Source: Ochrobactrum sp. CM-21-5
Lineage (GTDB): Bacteria > Pseudomonadota > Alphaproteobacteria > Rhizobiales > Rhizobiaceae
NCBI RefSeq assembly: GCF_014253075.1
Contig: NZ_JACLZJ010000009.1
Location: 45,610 to 109,609 of the forward strand
Length of the DNA stretch: 64,000 bases
Reading direction: 5' to 3'
The first letter of the stretch is position 1; each line of letters opens with the position of its first letter. The translations under genes and the position numbers were made by a program. Below the pieces are notes generated by a model. The model had not been told where the DNA came from. It saw nothing but the letters and a program-made list of their open reading frames with translations, and did not search any database. This document shows, in pieces, positions 49,548 through 58,663 of this stretch.

Positions 49548-49965
49548 AAGTGAATCTGAAAAGAACCTTATTGCTTTCCCCGAGGCACAGGCTGGATCGC
49601 ATCGCTATGTCATTCATCTTGCCCCGCTCGACAATGAACAGGATGCAAAAGTCGAAATCATCGCTGGGCGAAACGCGACAGTTGACTGCAACACCCACTG
49701 GTTTGGAGGTGCATTGACGCAAAGCACCGTCGAAGGATGGGGCTTCAACTATTATACGTTGACGGCAAGCGACCGTATGGCCGGCACATTGATGGGATGT
49801 CCTGACGACAGCAAACGAGAGGAGTTTGTGCCGGTGCGAGGCGAGAACTTTATCGCTCGTTATAACAGCAGGGTTCCTTTGGTGATATACGCCAAAGAAG
49901 ATATCAAGGTTCGCTACCGGATCTGGAAGCCGCTGGATGAAACCCATTCGGCTAAACAAGGTTAG
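49426..49965 (+). CDS. eco: Ecotin, periplasmic serine protease inhibitor (abnormal N-terminus)
   Basis: The conserved body from about residue 50 is clearly ecotin: FPEAQAGSHRYVIHLAPLD, VDCNTHWFGGALTQSTVEGW, GTLMGCPDDS with Met at P1, and LVIYAKEDIKVRYRIWKP. Ecotin inhibits trypsin-like and neutrophil elastase-type proteases. The in-frame upstream sequence (RYYNRFPGVWISCREG) is not a normal signal peptide. The best ribosome site belongs to the overlapping fragment in another frame. Export may therefore be lost, or depend on a frameshift. Confidence 0.75.
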   Translation: MENINISFMATAAVVPVRYYNRFPGVWISCREGISSNAQDKSESEKNLIAFPEAQAGSHRYVIHLAPLDNEQDAKVEIIAGRNATVDCNTHWFGGALTQSTVEGWGFNYYTLTASDRMAGTLMGCPDDSKREEFVPVRGENFIARYNSRVPLVIYAKEDIKVRYRIWKPLDETHSAKQG

Positions 49966-50583
49966 AGGTTTCCGTCATAAACCCCATTGGTGGTGGGTGG
50001 TTTCAGATCAATGGGCGCCGCAGCGTCCAGTCGATTGGCGCGGAAACGAAGAATTGCAAAACAAGTCTTGATTTCGCCATCTCATTGCTTTTATGAGGTC
50101 TCCGTCAGGCTTGGGAATGGAGATCGGAAAGATCTTCAAGGGATGCCGGCTTGTAAGTCACCATTCATCAAGGCCGTACGGCTTCCCGTTTTCGAGGTTT
50201 TCATGTTCGATATTATTCTTGTCTTCGCTGTTCTCAGCGCGACGATGCTGTTTGACTGGACCAAACAGTTTTCGAAGTGATCGCTGTTGGCGATCCTGAT
50301 CCCATCAATGAATAATGGGCCGGCCCTATGGTCGGCCCTTTTAACGTCTGGCGCAGCGGCCAAGCGTCCGTGTCAGGCTTTATCATATCGAAATCGTCTT
50401 ACCAGGTGCTGTAAACGATATTGTACGTCTTCCTGTCAATGAGGCGATAGTGGGCAGTGACGAAAATCACTGTTGTCGAAAATAGGCCTGCCGTCGCTAT
50501 CCGAACGGTGGTTGCATTAAAGGGGGACGCAGCTGGTTTTCTCGAGGATCGGTCTTTCACGACCGGGAAAAGGAGACCAATCA
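49966..50583. other. 618-bp intergenic region before amidohydrolase operon
   Basis: Contains a possible 25-codon frame (50203-50280, MFDIILVFAVLSATMLFDW) that I do not call, and a terminator at 50317-50342. The promoter of the catabolic cluster should lie in 50343-50570. No unmistakable -35/-10 or LysR (T-N11-A) site stands out. Confidence 0.45.
50317..50342 (+). terminator. Rho-independent terminator
   Basis: GGGCCG (50317-50322) and CGGCCC (50333-50338) with a 10-nt loop, then TTTT. Confidence 0.75.
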
Positions 50584-51525
50584 ATGATCATCGATACCAG
50601 TTGCTATCCGACCAATCTGGTCGATCTGGCCTGGCAGCATGACGGCGATCCGTTCAGCGGCGAGCGCCTGATCCAAATGATGGACGGCCCCTATACGATC
50701 AATGGCAAACCGCGCCGTGTCGACAAGGCCTTCATCCAGCCGCCACAGGGCAACACCATTTATACGTGGACGGACGGAGAACTCGACGGGCGCCAGTCCA
50801 TTGATACCTACATGGCCTATACGCTTGAAATGGTTCAAAAATATCCGGACCGTTTCATCGGTTGTTTCGTCTATAATCCGCGTTGCGGTGTCCAGAATGG
50901 GGTCGAGGCCATTGAGCGTTATGTGAAGGAACACGGGTTCCGGATGGTCCAGTTGCAGGCCAACATGCACGCCTATCGGCCCGATCGCGCCAAGGACTGG
51001 CTGCGCCCCGCGCTCGACAAGTGCCGCGAACTTGGTGTTCTCGTCAAGCTGCATACCGGCGACGGTCCCTACAGCATTCCGACGGAATGGATTCCGCTGA
51101 TCAAGGAATATCCGGAAATCAATTTCATCATGGCGCATTTCGGCGTGCAGACCGGCGGGATCTACTGTTTTGAGCCGTTCCAGTGGGCAATGGAATTTTC
51201 GAACGTATTCTGTGAGAGCAGCTGGTGTCTGCAATCGCGTATCGTTGAATTCGCGAAGGACCTTCCCACGCACAAGATTCTCTACGGTTCAGACACGCCG
51301 CCCAATGAGCCGGGAATGTGGCTGAATCTTCTCGAAGTGCTCTGCCACGAGCCGCCGCAAGGGATGAATCTCGACGAGAATACGCTTGAAGATTACCTCG
51401 GCAACAATCTAGCTCGCATGTTGGGCTTAGAGCCGACGCCACCACCCGCCACCTATCAGGATGCAGTCGCAGAACTCGAACGTCATGGCATCGAAAACAA
51501 GCACTACCTGGCGACTCTCGTCTAG
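50584..51525 (+). CDS. ACMSD-family amidohydrolase homologue lacking the HxH metal motif
   Basis: 313 aa, PF04909 amidohydrolase/decarboxylase fold. The family begins with a metal-binding HxH; here MIIDTSCYPTNLVD has S-C-Y where the next gene's product has H-L-H. Other ligands remain: KLHTGDGPYS (His), IMAHFGVQTGG (His) and LYGSDTPPNEPG (Asp). It is closely similar to the protein at 51543 over its length. It could be a non-catalytic partner of a hetero-oligomer or have altered chemistry. First gene of the catabolic operon, AAGGAGA site. Confidence 0.8.
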   Translation: MIIDTSCYPTNLVDLAWQHDGDPFSGERLIQMMDGPYTINGKPRRVDKAFIQPPQGNTIYTWTDGELDGRQSIDTYMAYTLEMVQKYPDRFIGCFVYNPRCGVQNGVEAIERYVKEHGFRMVQLQANMHAYRPDRAKDWLRPALDKCRELGVLVKLHTGDGPYSIPTEWIPLIKEYPEINFIMAHFGVQTGGIYCFEPFQWAMEFSNVFCESSWCLQSRIVEFAKDLPTHKILYGSDTPPNEPGMWLNLLEVLCHEPPQGMNLDENTLEDYLGNNLARMLGLEPTPPPATYQDAVAELERHGIENKHYLATLV

Positions 51526-51542
51526 TTCAGCGGAGAATTGAC

Positions 51543-52448
51543 ATGATCATCGATACCCATCTGCATCCAACCAATCTGGTCGATGAGGCTTGGCGTCATA
51601 CGGGAGAGCCGTTCAATGGCGAGCGTATGCTGAAGCTCATGGACGGACCTTATATGATCAACGGCAAGCCGCGCCGCATCGACATGGGCTTCATCCAGCC
51701 GCCGCCCGGCAATACGGGTTATCGCGATGGCAACCGTCGCGGGCGTGACGGCATTCGCGATTACATGTCCTATGTCGCCGAGCTCTGCCAGAAATATCCG
51801 GACCGCTTCATCGGCAACTTCAACTACAACCCCCGCTGGGGTCCGGAAAACGGCGCTGCCGAGCTGGAATTCCATGTCAAGGAATACGGTTTCAAGATGT
51901 TGAAGCTGCATTCCAACATGCATGGATATCGTCCTGACCGTGCGCTGGAATGGCTGCGTCCAGCCATGAAGAAATGCGCGGAGCTGGGCGTTGTCGTACT
52001 CATTCATACGGGTGACGGCCCCTATTCGATCCCGACGCAGTTCTACCCAATCATTCGCGAGTTCCCGATGGTCAACTTCATCATCGGCCATTTCGGGATA
52101 CAGACAGGCGGCAACTATTCGTTCGAGGCGTTCTGGATGGCGATGGATACGCCGAACGTTTATTGCGAATCGGGGTGGTGCTTCCAGTCGCGCATCGTCG
52201 AATTTGCAAAGCAACTGCCGCCAAACAAGATCGTGTTTGGCACGGATTCGCCGCCGAACAATCCAGGCATGTGGCTGCGTGAGCTGGAAGTTCTGTGCTC
52301 GCCCGAGCCGCAGGGCATGAACCTCAGCGAAGACATTCTCGAAGATTATCTGGGTAATAATATTGCCCGTCTCGTCGGTATCGAGCCGACCAAGCCTCCC
52401 AAGGATCTGGCGGAAGCGGAGAAGCGCCTCAAGGCGACATACGTCTGA
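51543..52448 (+). CDS. ACMSD-family amidohydrolase / decarboxylase
   Basis: 301 aa with intact metal site: MIIDTHLHPTNLVD (HxH), VLIHTGDGPYS, IIGHFGIQTGG and VFGTDSPPNNPG. The family holds non-oxidative decarboxylases (ACMSD, gamma-resorcylate, 5-carboxyvanillate, isoorotate) and hydrolases. It lies 17 nt after its HxH-less paralogue. Together with UbiD and a nucleobase-type permease, an aromatic or pyrimidine-like carboxylate is the likely substrate class. Confidence 0.85.
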   Translation: MIIDTHLHPTNLVDEAWRHTGEPFNGERMLKLMDGPYMINGKPRRIDMGFIQPPPGNTGYRDGNRRGRDGIRDYMSYVAELCQKYPDRFIGNFNYNPRWGPENGAAELEFHVKEYGFKMLKLHSNMHGYRPDRALEWLRPAMKKCAELGVVVLIHTGDGPYSIPTQFYPIIREFPMVNFIIGHFGIQTGGNYSFEAFWMAMDTPNVYCESGWCFQSRIVEFAKQLPPNKIVFGTDSPPNNPGMWLRELEVLCSPEPQGMNLSEDILEDYLGNNIARLVGIEPTKPPKDLAEAEKRLKATYV

Positions 52449-52516
52449 GGCTTAGTGCGGGGTGCCGTTGACGCGCGTGCCCCGCGCATTTTCAGGAAAT
52501 GACATCGGGAGGAATC

Positions 52517-53935
52517 ATGAACGAGCTGTATTCAGTGACAAAGGCGGGAACACAGGATTTTCAGGATTTCGCGAACGTCTACCGGCAACTTTATCCCGAT
52601 GACGTCGTCCACATCCGCGAACCTTTGCAGGACGGACGCGACGTCACCGCGCTGGTGGCAGCACTTTCCGAAAAGGGCAGGACGCCCATGCTGATCTGCG
52701 ATCAGGTTCCGGGCAGCGATGTGCCGCTGGTCACAAACGTGTTCGCATCGCGAGAACGGATCGCCCGCATTTTCGGAACCAGCGTTTCACAGCTTCATGG
52801 CGAGTATCAGAAACGCGCCAATGCCCCGATTGAACCCGAATATATCGCCGACGGTCCCGTGATGGAGAAAGTGGACGAAGGCAAGGACGTCGATCTCGAC
52901 ACGCTGCCGATGATCCGGCATTTCCAGAGCGACCGCGGACCTTACATCACCAATGCGATCATCGTGGCAAGCGATCCCGAAACCGGCATCGCCAATCTCA
53001 GCTATCACAGATCGATGCGCCATTCCCAGTCAGCGCTGGCGACAAGCTTGCATTCGCGCGGCCATCTATGGCGCATGTATCAGACGGCGTGCGAAGCCGG
53101 TCGTCCGCTGCCAGTGGCTATGGTGGTCGGAGCGCATCCGCTTTTCATGCTGGCCGCTTCGGCGCGATTGCCCTTCGGTGCGGACGAGCGTGCGGTCGCC
53201 AGCGGGCTTATGCGCGAACCGCTGCGTCTGGTCAGGACGCCGCGCTACGCTATCGGCGTCCCGGCAGCGGCGGAGTATGTTCTCGAAGGACATCTCGATC
53301 CGCATGCGCATGTCGAGGAAGGTCCGTTCGGCGAGTTTTCCGGTTATTCTTCGGACCGCTCCACTAACACGCTGTTCCATGTAACGGCGGTCATGCGTCG
53401 CAAAACGCCATGGCTGGTCGATGTCGTGGGCGGCGCAACGGATGAGCATCTCAACCTTGCCCGTCTGCCGCGGGAAGCTGAAATGTTTGAAAAGCTCAAG
53501 GCACGGTTCCCCTCGGTGACGCGGCTGCACTATCCGACTTCCGGCACGCATTTCCATTGCTATGTCGCCCTGAAGCAGAGCCGTCCCGGCGAGGCGCGTC
53601 AGGTCATGCTTGGCCTACTTGGCTGGGATCCTTATCTGAAGACCGTGATAGCCGTCGATGATGATATCGACGTTACGCAGGACAGTCAGGTTCTTTGGGC
53701 GATGGCCACGCATTTCCAGCCGCATCGCGACCTCTTCTCAATCGACGGTCTGCCGGGCAGTCCGCTCGATCCGTCATCAAGTTCAGACGGCACAACATCG
53801 CGGCTGGCGCTTGATGCAACACGCGGCCCCGATTTCCACGGTATTCGTGCGGTCATCGGCGATGATGCGCTGGAACGTGCGCGCGATCTGGTGGGCAGCC
53901 TGGCCGGAATAAGACTGACGGGATCGGTGTCATGA
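52517..53935 (+). CDS. UbiD-family prFMN-dependent decarboxylase
   Basis: 472 aa from ATG 52517 (GGGAGGAAT). UbiD landmarks: the Arg/His region LSYHRSMRHSQ, the catalytic acid pair in EEGPFGEFSGY, and VDDDIDVTQDSQVLWAMATH near the C-terminus. It reversibly decarboxylates aromatic, heteroaromatic or acrylic acids using prenylated FMN. The cofactor enzyme UbiX is encoded next with a 4-nt overlap. The level of divergence from ubiquinone UbiD and the context suggest a catabolic enzyme. Confidence 0.92.
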   Translation: MNELYSVTKAGTQDFQDFANVYRQLYPDDVVHIREPLQDGRDVTALVAALSEKGRTPMLICDQVPGSDVPLVTNVFASRERIARIFGTSVSQLHGEYQKRANAPIEPEYIADGPVMEKVDEGKDVDLDTLPMIRHFQSDRGPYITNAIIVASDPETGIANLSYHRSMRHSQSALATSLHSRGHLWRMYQTACEAGRPLPVAMVVGAHPLFMLAASARLPFGADERAVASGLMREPLRLVRTPRYAIGVPAAAEYVLEGHLDPHAHVEEGPFGEFSGYSSDRSTNTLFHVTAVMRRKTPWLVDVVGGATDEHLNLARLPREAEMFEKLKARFPSVTRLHYPTSGTHFHCYVALKQSRPGEARQVMLGLLGWDPYLKTVIAVDDDIDVTQDSQVLWAMATHFQPHRDLFSIDGLPGSPLDPSSSSDGTTSRLALDATRGPDFHGIRAVIGDDALERARDLVGSLAGIRLTGSVS

Positions 53936-54528
53936 ATGCCATCTCTCCACGTCGTGACGATTATCACCCGCGCATGGTCGTCGGTATCAGCGGCGCGTCC
54001 GGCTTCGTCTACGGCTTTCGCCTGCTCGAAATCCTGCAGCAGCTCCAGATAGAGACGCATGTCGTTGTCAGTCGGTCGGCGCTTCTGACCATGACACACG
54101 AAACCGACTACAAGCTCGCCGATATTCGCGATCAGGCGAACTATCTCTACAAGTCCGACGATATGGCTGCCAGCATTTCGAGCGGGTCTTTCAGGACCAT
54201 GGGCATGGTCGTGGCGCCATGCTCGATGAAAACGCTTGCTGAAATTGCGCATGGCTTGTCGGGAAGCCTGATCAGCCGGGCCGCCGATGTAACATTGAAG
54301 GAGAGGCGCAAACTGGTGCTTCTGGCCCGGGAAACGCCGCTGACGCAGACCCATATCGCCAATATGCTCACCGTTACGCAAATGGGCGCGATCGTCACGC
54401 CACCCGTTCCCGCTTTTTACGCCAGACCGTCGGGCATCAGGGAAATGGTCGATCACACGGTCGGTAGGGTCCTTGATCTTTTCGATCTTGAGACCGGTGG
54501 CGTCCGACGGTGGCTCAAGACGCCCTGA
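53932..54528 (+). CDS. ubiX: Flavin prenyltransferase (UbiX/PAD1-like)
   Basis: 198 aa. Makes prenylated FMN from FMN and dimethylallyl phosphate for the adjacent UbiD. Motifs: VVGISGASGFVYGFRLLEIL (FMN-binding), VVAPCSMKTLAEIAHG, ERRKLVLLARETPLTQTHI and PPVPAFYARP. Start overlaps the UbiD stop (ATGA), so the pair is co-translated. Confidence 0.93.
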   Translation: MNAISPRRDDYHPRMVVGISGASGFVYGFRLLEILQQLQIETHVVVSRSALLTMTHETDYKLADIRDQANYLYKSDDMAASISSGSFRTMGMVVAPCSMKTLAEIAHGLSGSLISRAADVTLKERRKLVLLARETPLTQTHIANMLTVTQMGAIVTPPVPAFYARPSGIREMVDHTVGRVLDLFDLETGGVRRWLKTP

Positions 54529-54554
54529 CAACCAGAATCCAAGGGAGAATAACG

Positions 54555-55616
54555 ATGTTGAAGACAGTTAAGGACAAGATCCCGGTCACGGTGCTCACCG
54601 GCTTTTTAGGCTCGGGCAAGACGACGCTTCTAAACTATATTCTGAAAGAAAATCACGGCATGAAGATTGCCGTGATCGAAAATGAATTCGGGGAAATCGG
54701 CATTGACGGCGATCTGGTCGTCGGCAGCACGGAAGAAATCTTCGAAATGACCAATGGCTGCGTCTGCTGCGTGGCCGAGGCGCGCGACGACCTTCTCCGG
54801 GTTATACGTCAGCTTCTGGCGAGACCGGAGCGTCTCGATCATATCATTATCGAGACGAGCGGCCTTGCCGATCCCTATCCGGTCGCGCAGACCTTCTTCC
54901 TCGACGATCCGATACGTAACGAAACCAATCTCGACGGCGTGATCACGCTTGTCGATGTCAAGCATATCCGCCAGCATCTGGACGATATCCATCTGGATGG
55001 CATCGACAATCAGGCGGTCGATCAGATCGTCTGTGCGGATCGTATCGTGCTCAACAAGGTGGATCTGGCGCAAGACGCTGACATTGCGGATGTGACCAAG
55101 CGTATCCGCCAGCTCAACGAAACCGCGGATATTGTGCTGTCGAGCTATGCCCAGATCGATCTTTCGAAGATCTTGGGGCTGGCGGCCTTCGACCGTAACC
55201 GCAAGATGGCGGCGGAGATCGATTTCGACTGGCATGCCCATCACCATCACGATCATGACCACGGTCATGATGATCACAGTCATGACCATGCCTGGCTCGG
55301 CGATGCCAGCCATACGCATGATGTGTCTGTCACGTCGGTCGGTATCGAGCTTCCGGGCAATATGGACCCGCAGAAAATGTCGCGCTGGGTGCAGGAACTC
55401 AAGCGACAGAACAACGAGAATCTGTTTCGATTGAAGGGTATCTTTTCCGTTCAGGATGACGACTATTGCTATGTCCTGCATGGAGTTCACAACGAGATCG
55501 AGTTTCGCCCCAATCATCCCTGGGCCGGAGACGAGCGCTCAAACAAAATGATCTTTATCGGACGCAATCTCGACCGGGCCTCGCTGCAGGCTCGCATAGA
55601 AGCTTGTCGGGCATAG
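54555..55616 (+). CDS. COG0523/CobW-family metallochaperone GTPase
   Basis: 353 aa from ATG 54555. Walker A GFLGSGKTTLLNY near residue 15, C-x-C-C metal motif in NGCVCCVAEARDD, NKVD-type base motif, then a very His-rich segment (HAHHHHDHDHGHDDHSHDHA, about 228-247) and a C-terminal CobW domain (LFRLKGIFSVQDDDYCYVLH). Delivers zinc or a similar metal. In this operon the clients may be the amidohydrolase and the CodA-like deaminase. The loaded His tail suggests high-capacity metal storage. Confidence 0.9.
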   Translation: MLKTVKDKIPVTVLTGFLGSGKTTLLNYILKENHGMKIAVIENEFGEIGIDGDLVVGSTEEIFEMTNGCVCCVAEARDDLLRVIRQLLARPERLDHIIIETSGLADPYPVAQTFFLDDPIRNETNLDGVITLVDVKHIRQHLDDIHLDGIDNQAVDQIVCADRIVLNKVDLAQDADIADVTKRIRQLNETADIVLSSYAQIDLSKILGLAAFDRNRKMAAEIDFDWHAHHHHDHDHGHDDHSHDHAWLGDASHTHDVSVTSVGIELPGNMDPQKMSRWVQELKRQNNENLFRLKGIFSVQDDDYCYVLHGVHNEIEFRPNHPWAGDERSNKMIFIGRNLDRASLQARIEACRA

Positions 55617-55785
55617 ATGCCCGGCACGAACCGGATTCAGAGCAGGGAGTGCATCCACTGCATCGCTTGATGCCGGATGCTTTCTGAAACCGGTTCGACG
55701 GAATACGCGAAGAAACGTCAAGACAAGACGTCATGGAAGGAACGGCCGCAAGTCGTTGGAAATTGACTCAATAAGGGGAACAACG

Positions 55786-57144
55786 ATGACATCTGCAATA
55801 CATCCAGTCGATGAAATACTACCTGCCAAGAAAACACTCACTCTGGCGCTGCAGCATGTTGCTGTGTCCTATGTGGGGTCGGTTGCGGTACCGCTGATTA
55901 TCGCCAATGCGCTCGGCTTCAGCTCCGAGGAAACAATCATTCTGATCAGCGCCACATTCTTCTGTTCGGGAATAGCGACGCTGTTGCAAACTATCGGGAT
56001 ATGGCGTTTCGGCGTCCGTCTACCGATCATGAACGGCGTCGCCTTTTCCAGCGTTTCGGCCATCATTGCCATCGGCTCCATGCCGGGGGTGGGCATAGCC
56101 GGCATCTGCGGTGCCGTCATCGCAGGCGGCATCTTCATCATGCTGATCGCGCCGATCACGGGTCATCTGCGGCGGTTCTTCCCGCCCGTCGTGACGGGCT
56201 GCATAGTCACGGCCATCGGCGTGCAGCTTCTGCCGGAAGCCTATCAGTGGGCCGGCGGCGGACGCGGCCAATCCGATTTCGGCGATCCGGCTTTCCTGGG
56301 CGTGGCACTGCTGGTGCTGGTCGTCATCCTTGCGTTCAACCGACTGGGATCGCCACTCCTGAAAAATCTGGCAGTTCTTTTCGGCATGGGCGCGGGTGCG
56401 CTCGTCGCGTTTCTTCTGGGGATGGGCAATCTTAGCCCGGTCGAGGCCGCCCCTTGGATGACAGTGCCGACACCGTTCCATTTCGGGCTGCCGACTTTCG
56501 CCATTCTGCCATTCATGACGATTGTGATTGTGATGATCGTGCAGACGGTCGAATCCATGGGGCTTTTCATCTCGATCGGCGAGATCGTCGACAAGGATGT
56601 GACACCCGAGCAGGTTGCCGACGGCGTGCGGGCCAATGGCCTTGCGAGTGCGGTCGCAGGCGTTTTCGCAGGCTTCCCCTTCATCGCTCATATGGAGAAT
56701 GTCGGGCTTGTCATTTTGAGCGGTGTGCGCAGCCGCTGGGTTGTGGCGCTGTGCGGTCTCATGCTGTGTGTCATCGCCTTCTTTCCGAAGTTCGGCGCAA
56801 TCCTTGCCGCGGTGCCCGCACCGGCTCTCGGCGGAGCGGCGGTGGCAATGTTCGGCATTGTGGCTGCGGCTGGCATCCAGTCGCTGTCGAAGGTCGATTA
56901 TGCGAACAACCAGTATAATATTCTGATCGTCGCGCTGACACTGGCCATAGCCTTCATTCCGATCATGTCGCCCAATCTGTTCCAGCAACTGCCGGATTGG
57001 ACGCAGTCCATCCTGCATTCGAGCGTCGTGGTCGCCTGCGTGGTTTCGGTGACGCTCAATCTCGTGCTCAACGGATTGGGCGACCGCAATGAAACGCATG
57101 AAGGTCATCTGGCCGAGGCGAAGTCCCAGACCAACGGCGGCTGA
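55786..57144 (+). CDS. NCS2 nucleobase permease (uracil/xanthine type)
   Basis: 452 aa from ATG 55786 (AAGGGGAACA). About 12-14 transmembrane helices. NCS2 features: LALQHVAVSYVGSVAVPLII at the start, QTVESMGLFISIGEIVDKDV in TM8, the helix-breaking GVFAGFPFIAHMENVGLVIL of TM10. Imports purines, pyrimidines or related heterocycles by proton or sodium symport. It fixes the expected substrate class of the cluster. A terminator follows. Confidence 0.9.
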   Translation: MTSAIHPVDEILPAKKTLTLALQHVAVSYVGSVAVPLIIANALGFSSEETIILISATFFCSGIATLLQTIGIWRFGVRLPIMNGVAFSSVSAIIAIGSMPGVGIAGICGAVIAGGIFIMLIAPITGHLRRFFPPVVTGCIVTAIGVQLLPEAYQWAGGGRGQSDFGDPAFLGVALLVLVVILAFNRLGSPLLKNLAVLFGMGAGALVAFLLGMGNLSPVEAAPWMTVPTPFHFGLPTFAILPFMTIVIVMIVQTVESMGLFISIGEIVDKDVTPEQVADGVRANGLASAVAGVFAGFPFIAHMENVGLVILSGVRSRWVVALCGLMLCVIAFFPKFGAILAAVPAPALGGAAVAMFGIVAAAGIQSLSKVDYANNQYNILIVALTLAIAFIPIMSPNLFQQLPDWTQSILHSSVVVACVVSVTLNLVLNGLGDRNETHEGHLAEAKSQTNGG

Positions 57145-57158
57145 GGATAATCAGCCGT

Positions 57159-57184
57159 AAAGCCGGGCCTGACAGCCCGGCTTT
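57159..57184 (+). terminator. Hairpin terminator after permease
   Basis: AAAGCCGGGC-CTGACA-GCCCGGCTTT, a 10-bp stem. No long T-run beyond the stem, but the AAA/TTT ends allow bidirectional action. Confidence 0.65.
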
Positions 57185-57300
57185 GCGAACCAAAAGTTCG
57201 AACCGTCTCTTCGCGCCATTTGTCGTAGACGCTGCAAAGGACCAGCGAGCAGGACGGTCCGTTTACCCTTTCAGTTCCATTCAGATAGTGAGGTTTCACG

Positions 57301-58599
57301 ATGGACAACTTGTTCCAGCAATCTGCCGCGCCGCGCCGTCGCCTTGTCCGAGGAGGCTTGGTTGCGGTCGGTGCCCGGGATGTCCGGCAGGCCGATATGC
57401 TGATCTCCGAAAAGGGCGTCATTCTGGATATTGCGCCCGACATCGAGTTCGAAGAAGACATGGAGCTTATAGATGCGGACGGCTGCATCGTTTCTCCGGG
57501 ACTGGTGGATATGCACCAGCATCTAGACAAGACAGGCGTGTTGCGTTTCGCGCCCAACCCGTCCGGTACCTTGCAGGGCGCGCGCGACGCTTTCGCAATA
57601 TATGCGCGCCAGGCGCCACCGGATGACATCTTCAAGCGGGCGTCCAGAACAATCGAACGCTGTCTCAGCCATGGCACCACGGCCATCCGCAGCCATGTGA
57701 ATGTGGACAAGGATGCCGGTTTCAACGGCATTGAGGCACTGGCGAAGCTGCGGTCGGATTGGGCCGACCGGGTGAGACTTCAGCTCGTGGCTTTCATGAT
57801 CCCGCATCCGGGACAGGATCTGGACTGGCTGGAGGCCAACATCGATCGAGCGGTGGCTCTGGCGGATGCTGTGGGCGGTACGCCCGCTGTGGCGGAAGAT
57901 CCGGAGCGCTATCTCGACATATTATTCGCCGCAGCGGCGCGCCATGGACGCCCGGTCGATTTGCATCTCGATGAACATCTCGATCCGCAAAGGCCGCTCT
58001 TCAATGCCGTTTTCGAGAAGGTTCGTCGCTACGGGCTGGAAGCACGCACCGTGCTCAGCCATGCCTCCGTTCTTAGCGCGATGGACCGCCCGGATTTCGA
58101 AGAGATCCTTGAGCAGATCATCGCGCTGAAGCTTGGCGTCGTTACGCTGCCTGCGGCTAATCTTTACCTGCAGGCGCGCGATTGCGAGAAGCTGCCTCCG
58201 CGTGGGCTGACGCGGGTAGCCGAGATCGTGCGCGCAGGCGTTCCCATCGCCACGGCTTCTGACAATATCGAGGATCCTTTCGTTCCGACGGGTTCCGGCG
58301 ACATGTTGGAAATCGCGCGCTGGACGTTGCTTGCAGGCCACCTCAAGGGCGATGAATTGCCCACCACCTATGCGATGATTACTGCAATTCCGGCAAAACT
58401 GATGGGGTTACGGGATTATGGCTTGCATCACGGCGCACGGGCTGATTTTCTGCTGGCGAAAGCCGAGAGCATAGACGGCTTCGTGGCCGGCGGGACACCG
58501 CACTTGCGGGTTTTCTCCAATGGAACGCTCGTATCGGAAACGCAAATCGCCACGGTGAGCGCGGCGAAGGCGGAATCCGTCGTGCGGGAACCAGCCTGA
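57301..58599 (+). CDS. Cytosine deaminase-like amidohydrolase (CodA family)
   Basis: 432 aa. Metal site and catalytic residues in CodA order: GLVDMHQHLDKTGVLR (HxH), VDLHLDEHLDPQ (H..DE), VLSHASVL (His) and ATASDNIEDPF (Asp). It deaminates or opens a cyclic amide/amidine base. Ribosome site is weak (GTGAGG). Its location after the nucleobase permease suggests it acts on the imported compound or its decarboxylated product. Confidence 0.87.
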   Translation: MDNLFQQSAAPRRRLVRGGLVAVGARDVRQADMLISEKGVILDIAPDIEFEEDMELIDADGCIVSPGLVDMHQHLDKTGVLRFAPNPSGTLQGARDAFAIYARQAPPDDIFKRASRTIERCLSHGTTAIRSHVNVDKDAGFNGIEALAKLRSDWADRVRLQLVAFMIPHPGQDLDWLEANIDRAVALADAVGGTPAVAEDPERYLDILFAAAARHGRPVDLHLDEHLDPQRPLFNAVFEKVRRYGLEARTVLSHASVLSAMDRPDFEEILEQIIALKLGVVTLPAANLYLQARDCEKLPPRGLTRVAEIVRAGVPIATASDNIEDPFVPTGSGDMLEIARWTLLAGHLKGDELPTTYAMITAIPAKLMGLRDYGLHHGARADFLLAKAESIDGFVAGGTPHLRVFSNGTLVSETQIATVSAAKAESVVREPA

Positions 58600-58663
58600 A
58601 ACGTCGCACGCTCCGGGTTGAAGCGGCCTGAAGGGCCGAAGGGATTGAGGCGGAGGAGGCGTC

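Noticed and set aside
50203..50280. 25-residue hydrophobic frame before the terminator at 50317
   Set aside because: A GAGG precedes it, but it is too short and isolated to support as a gene without expression data.
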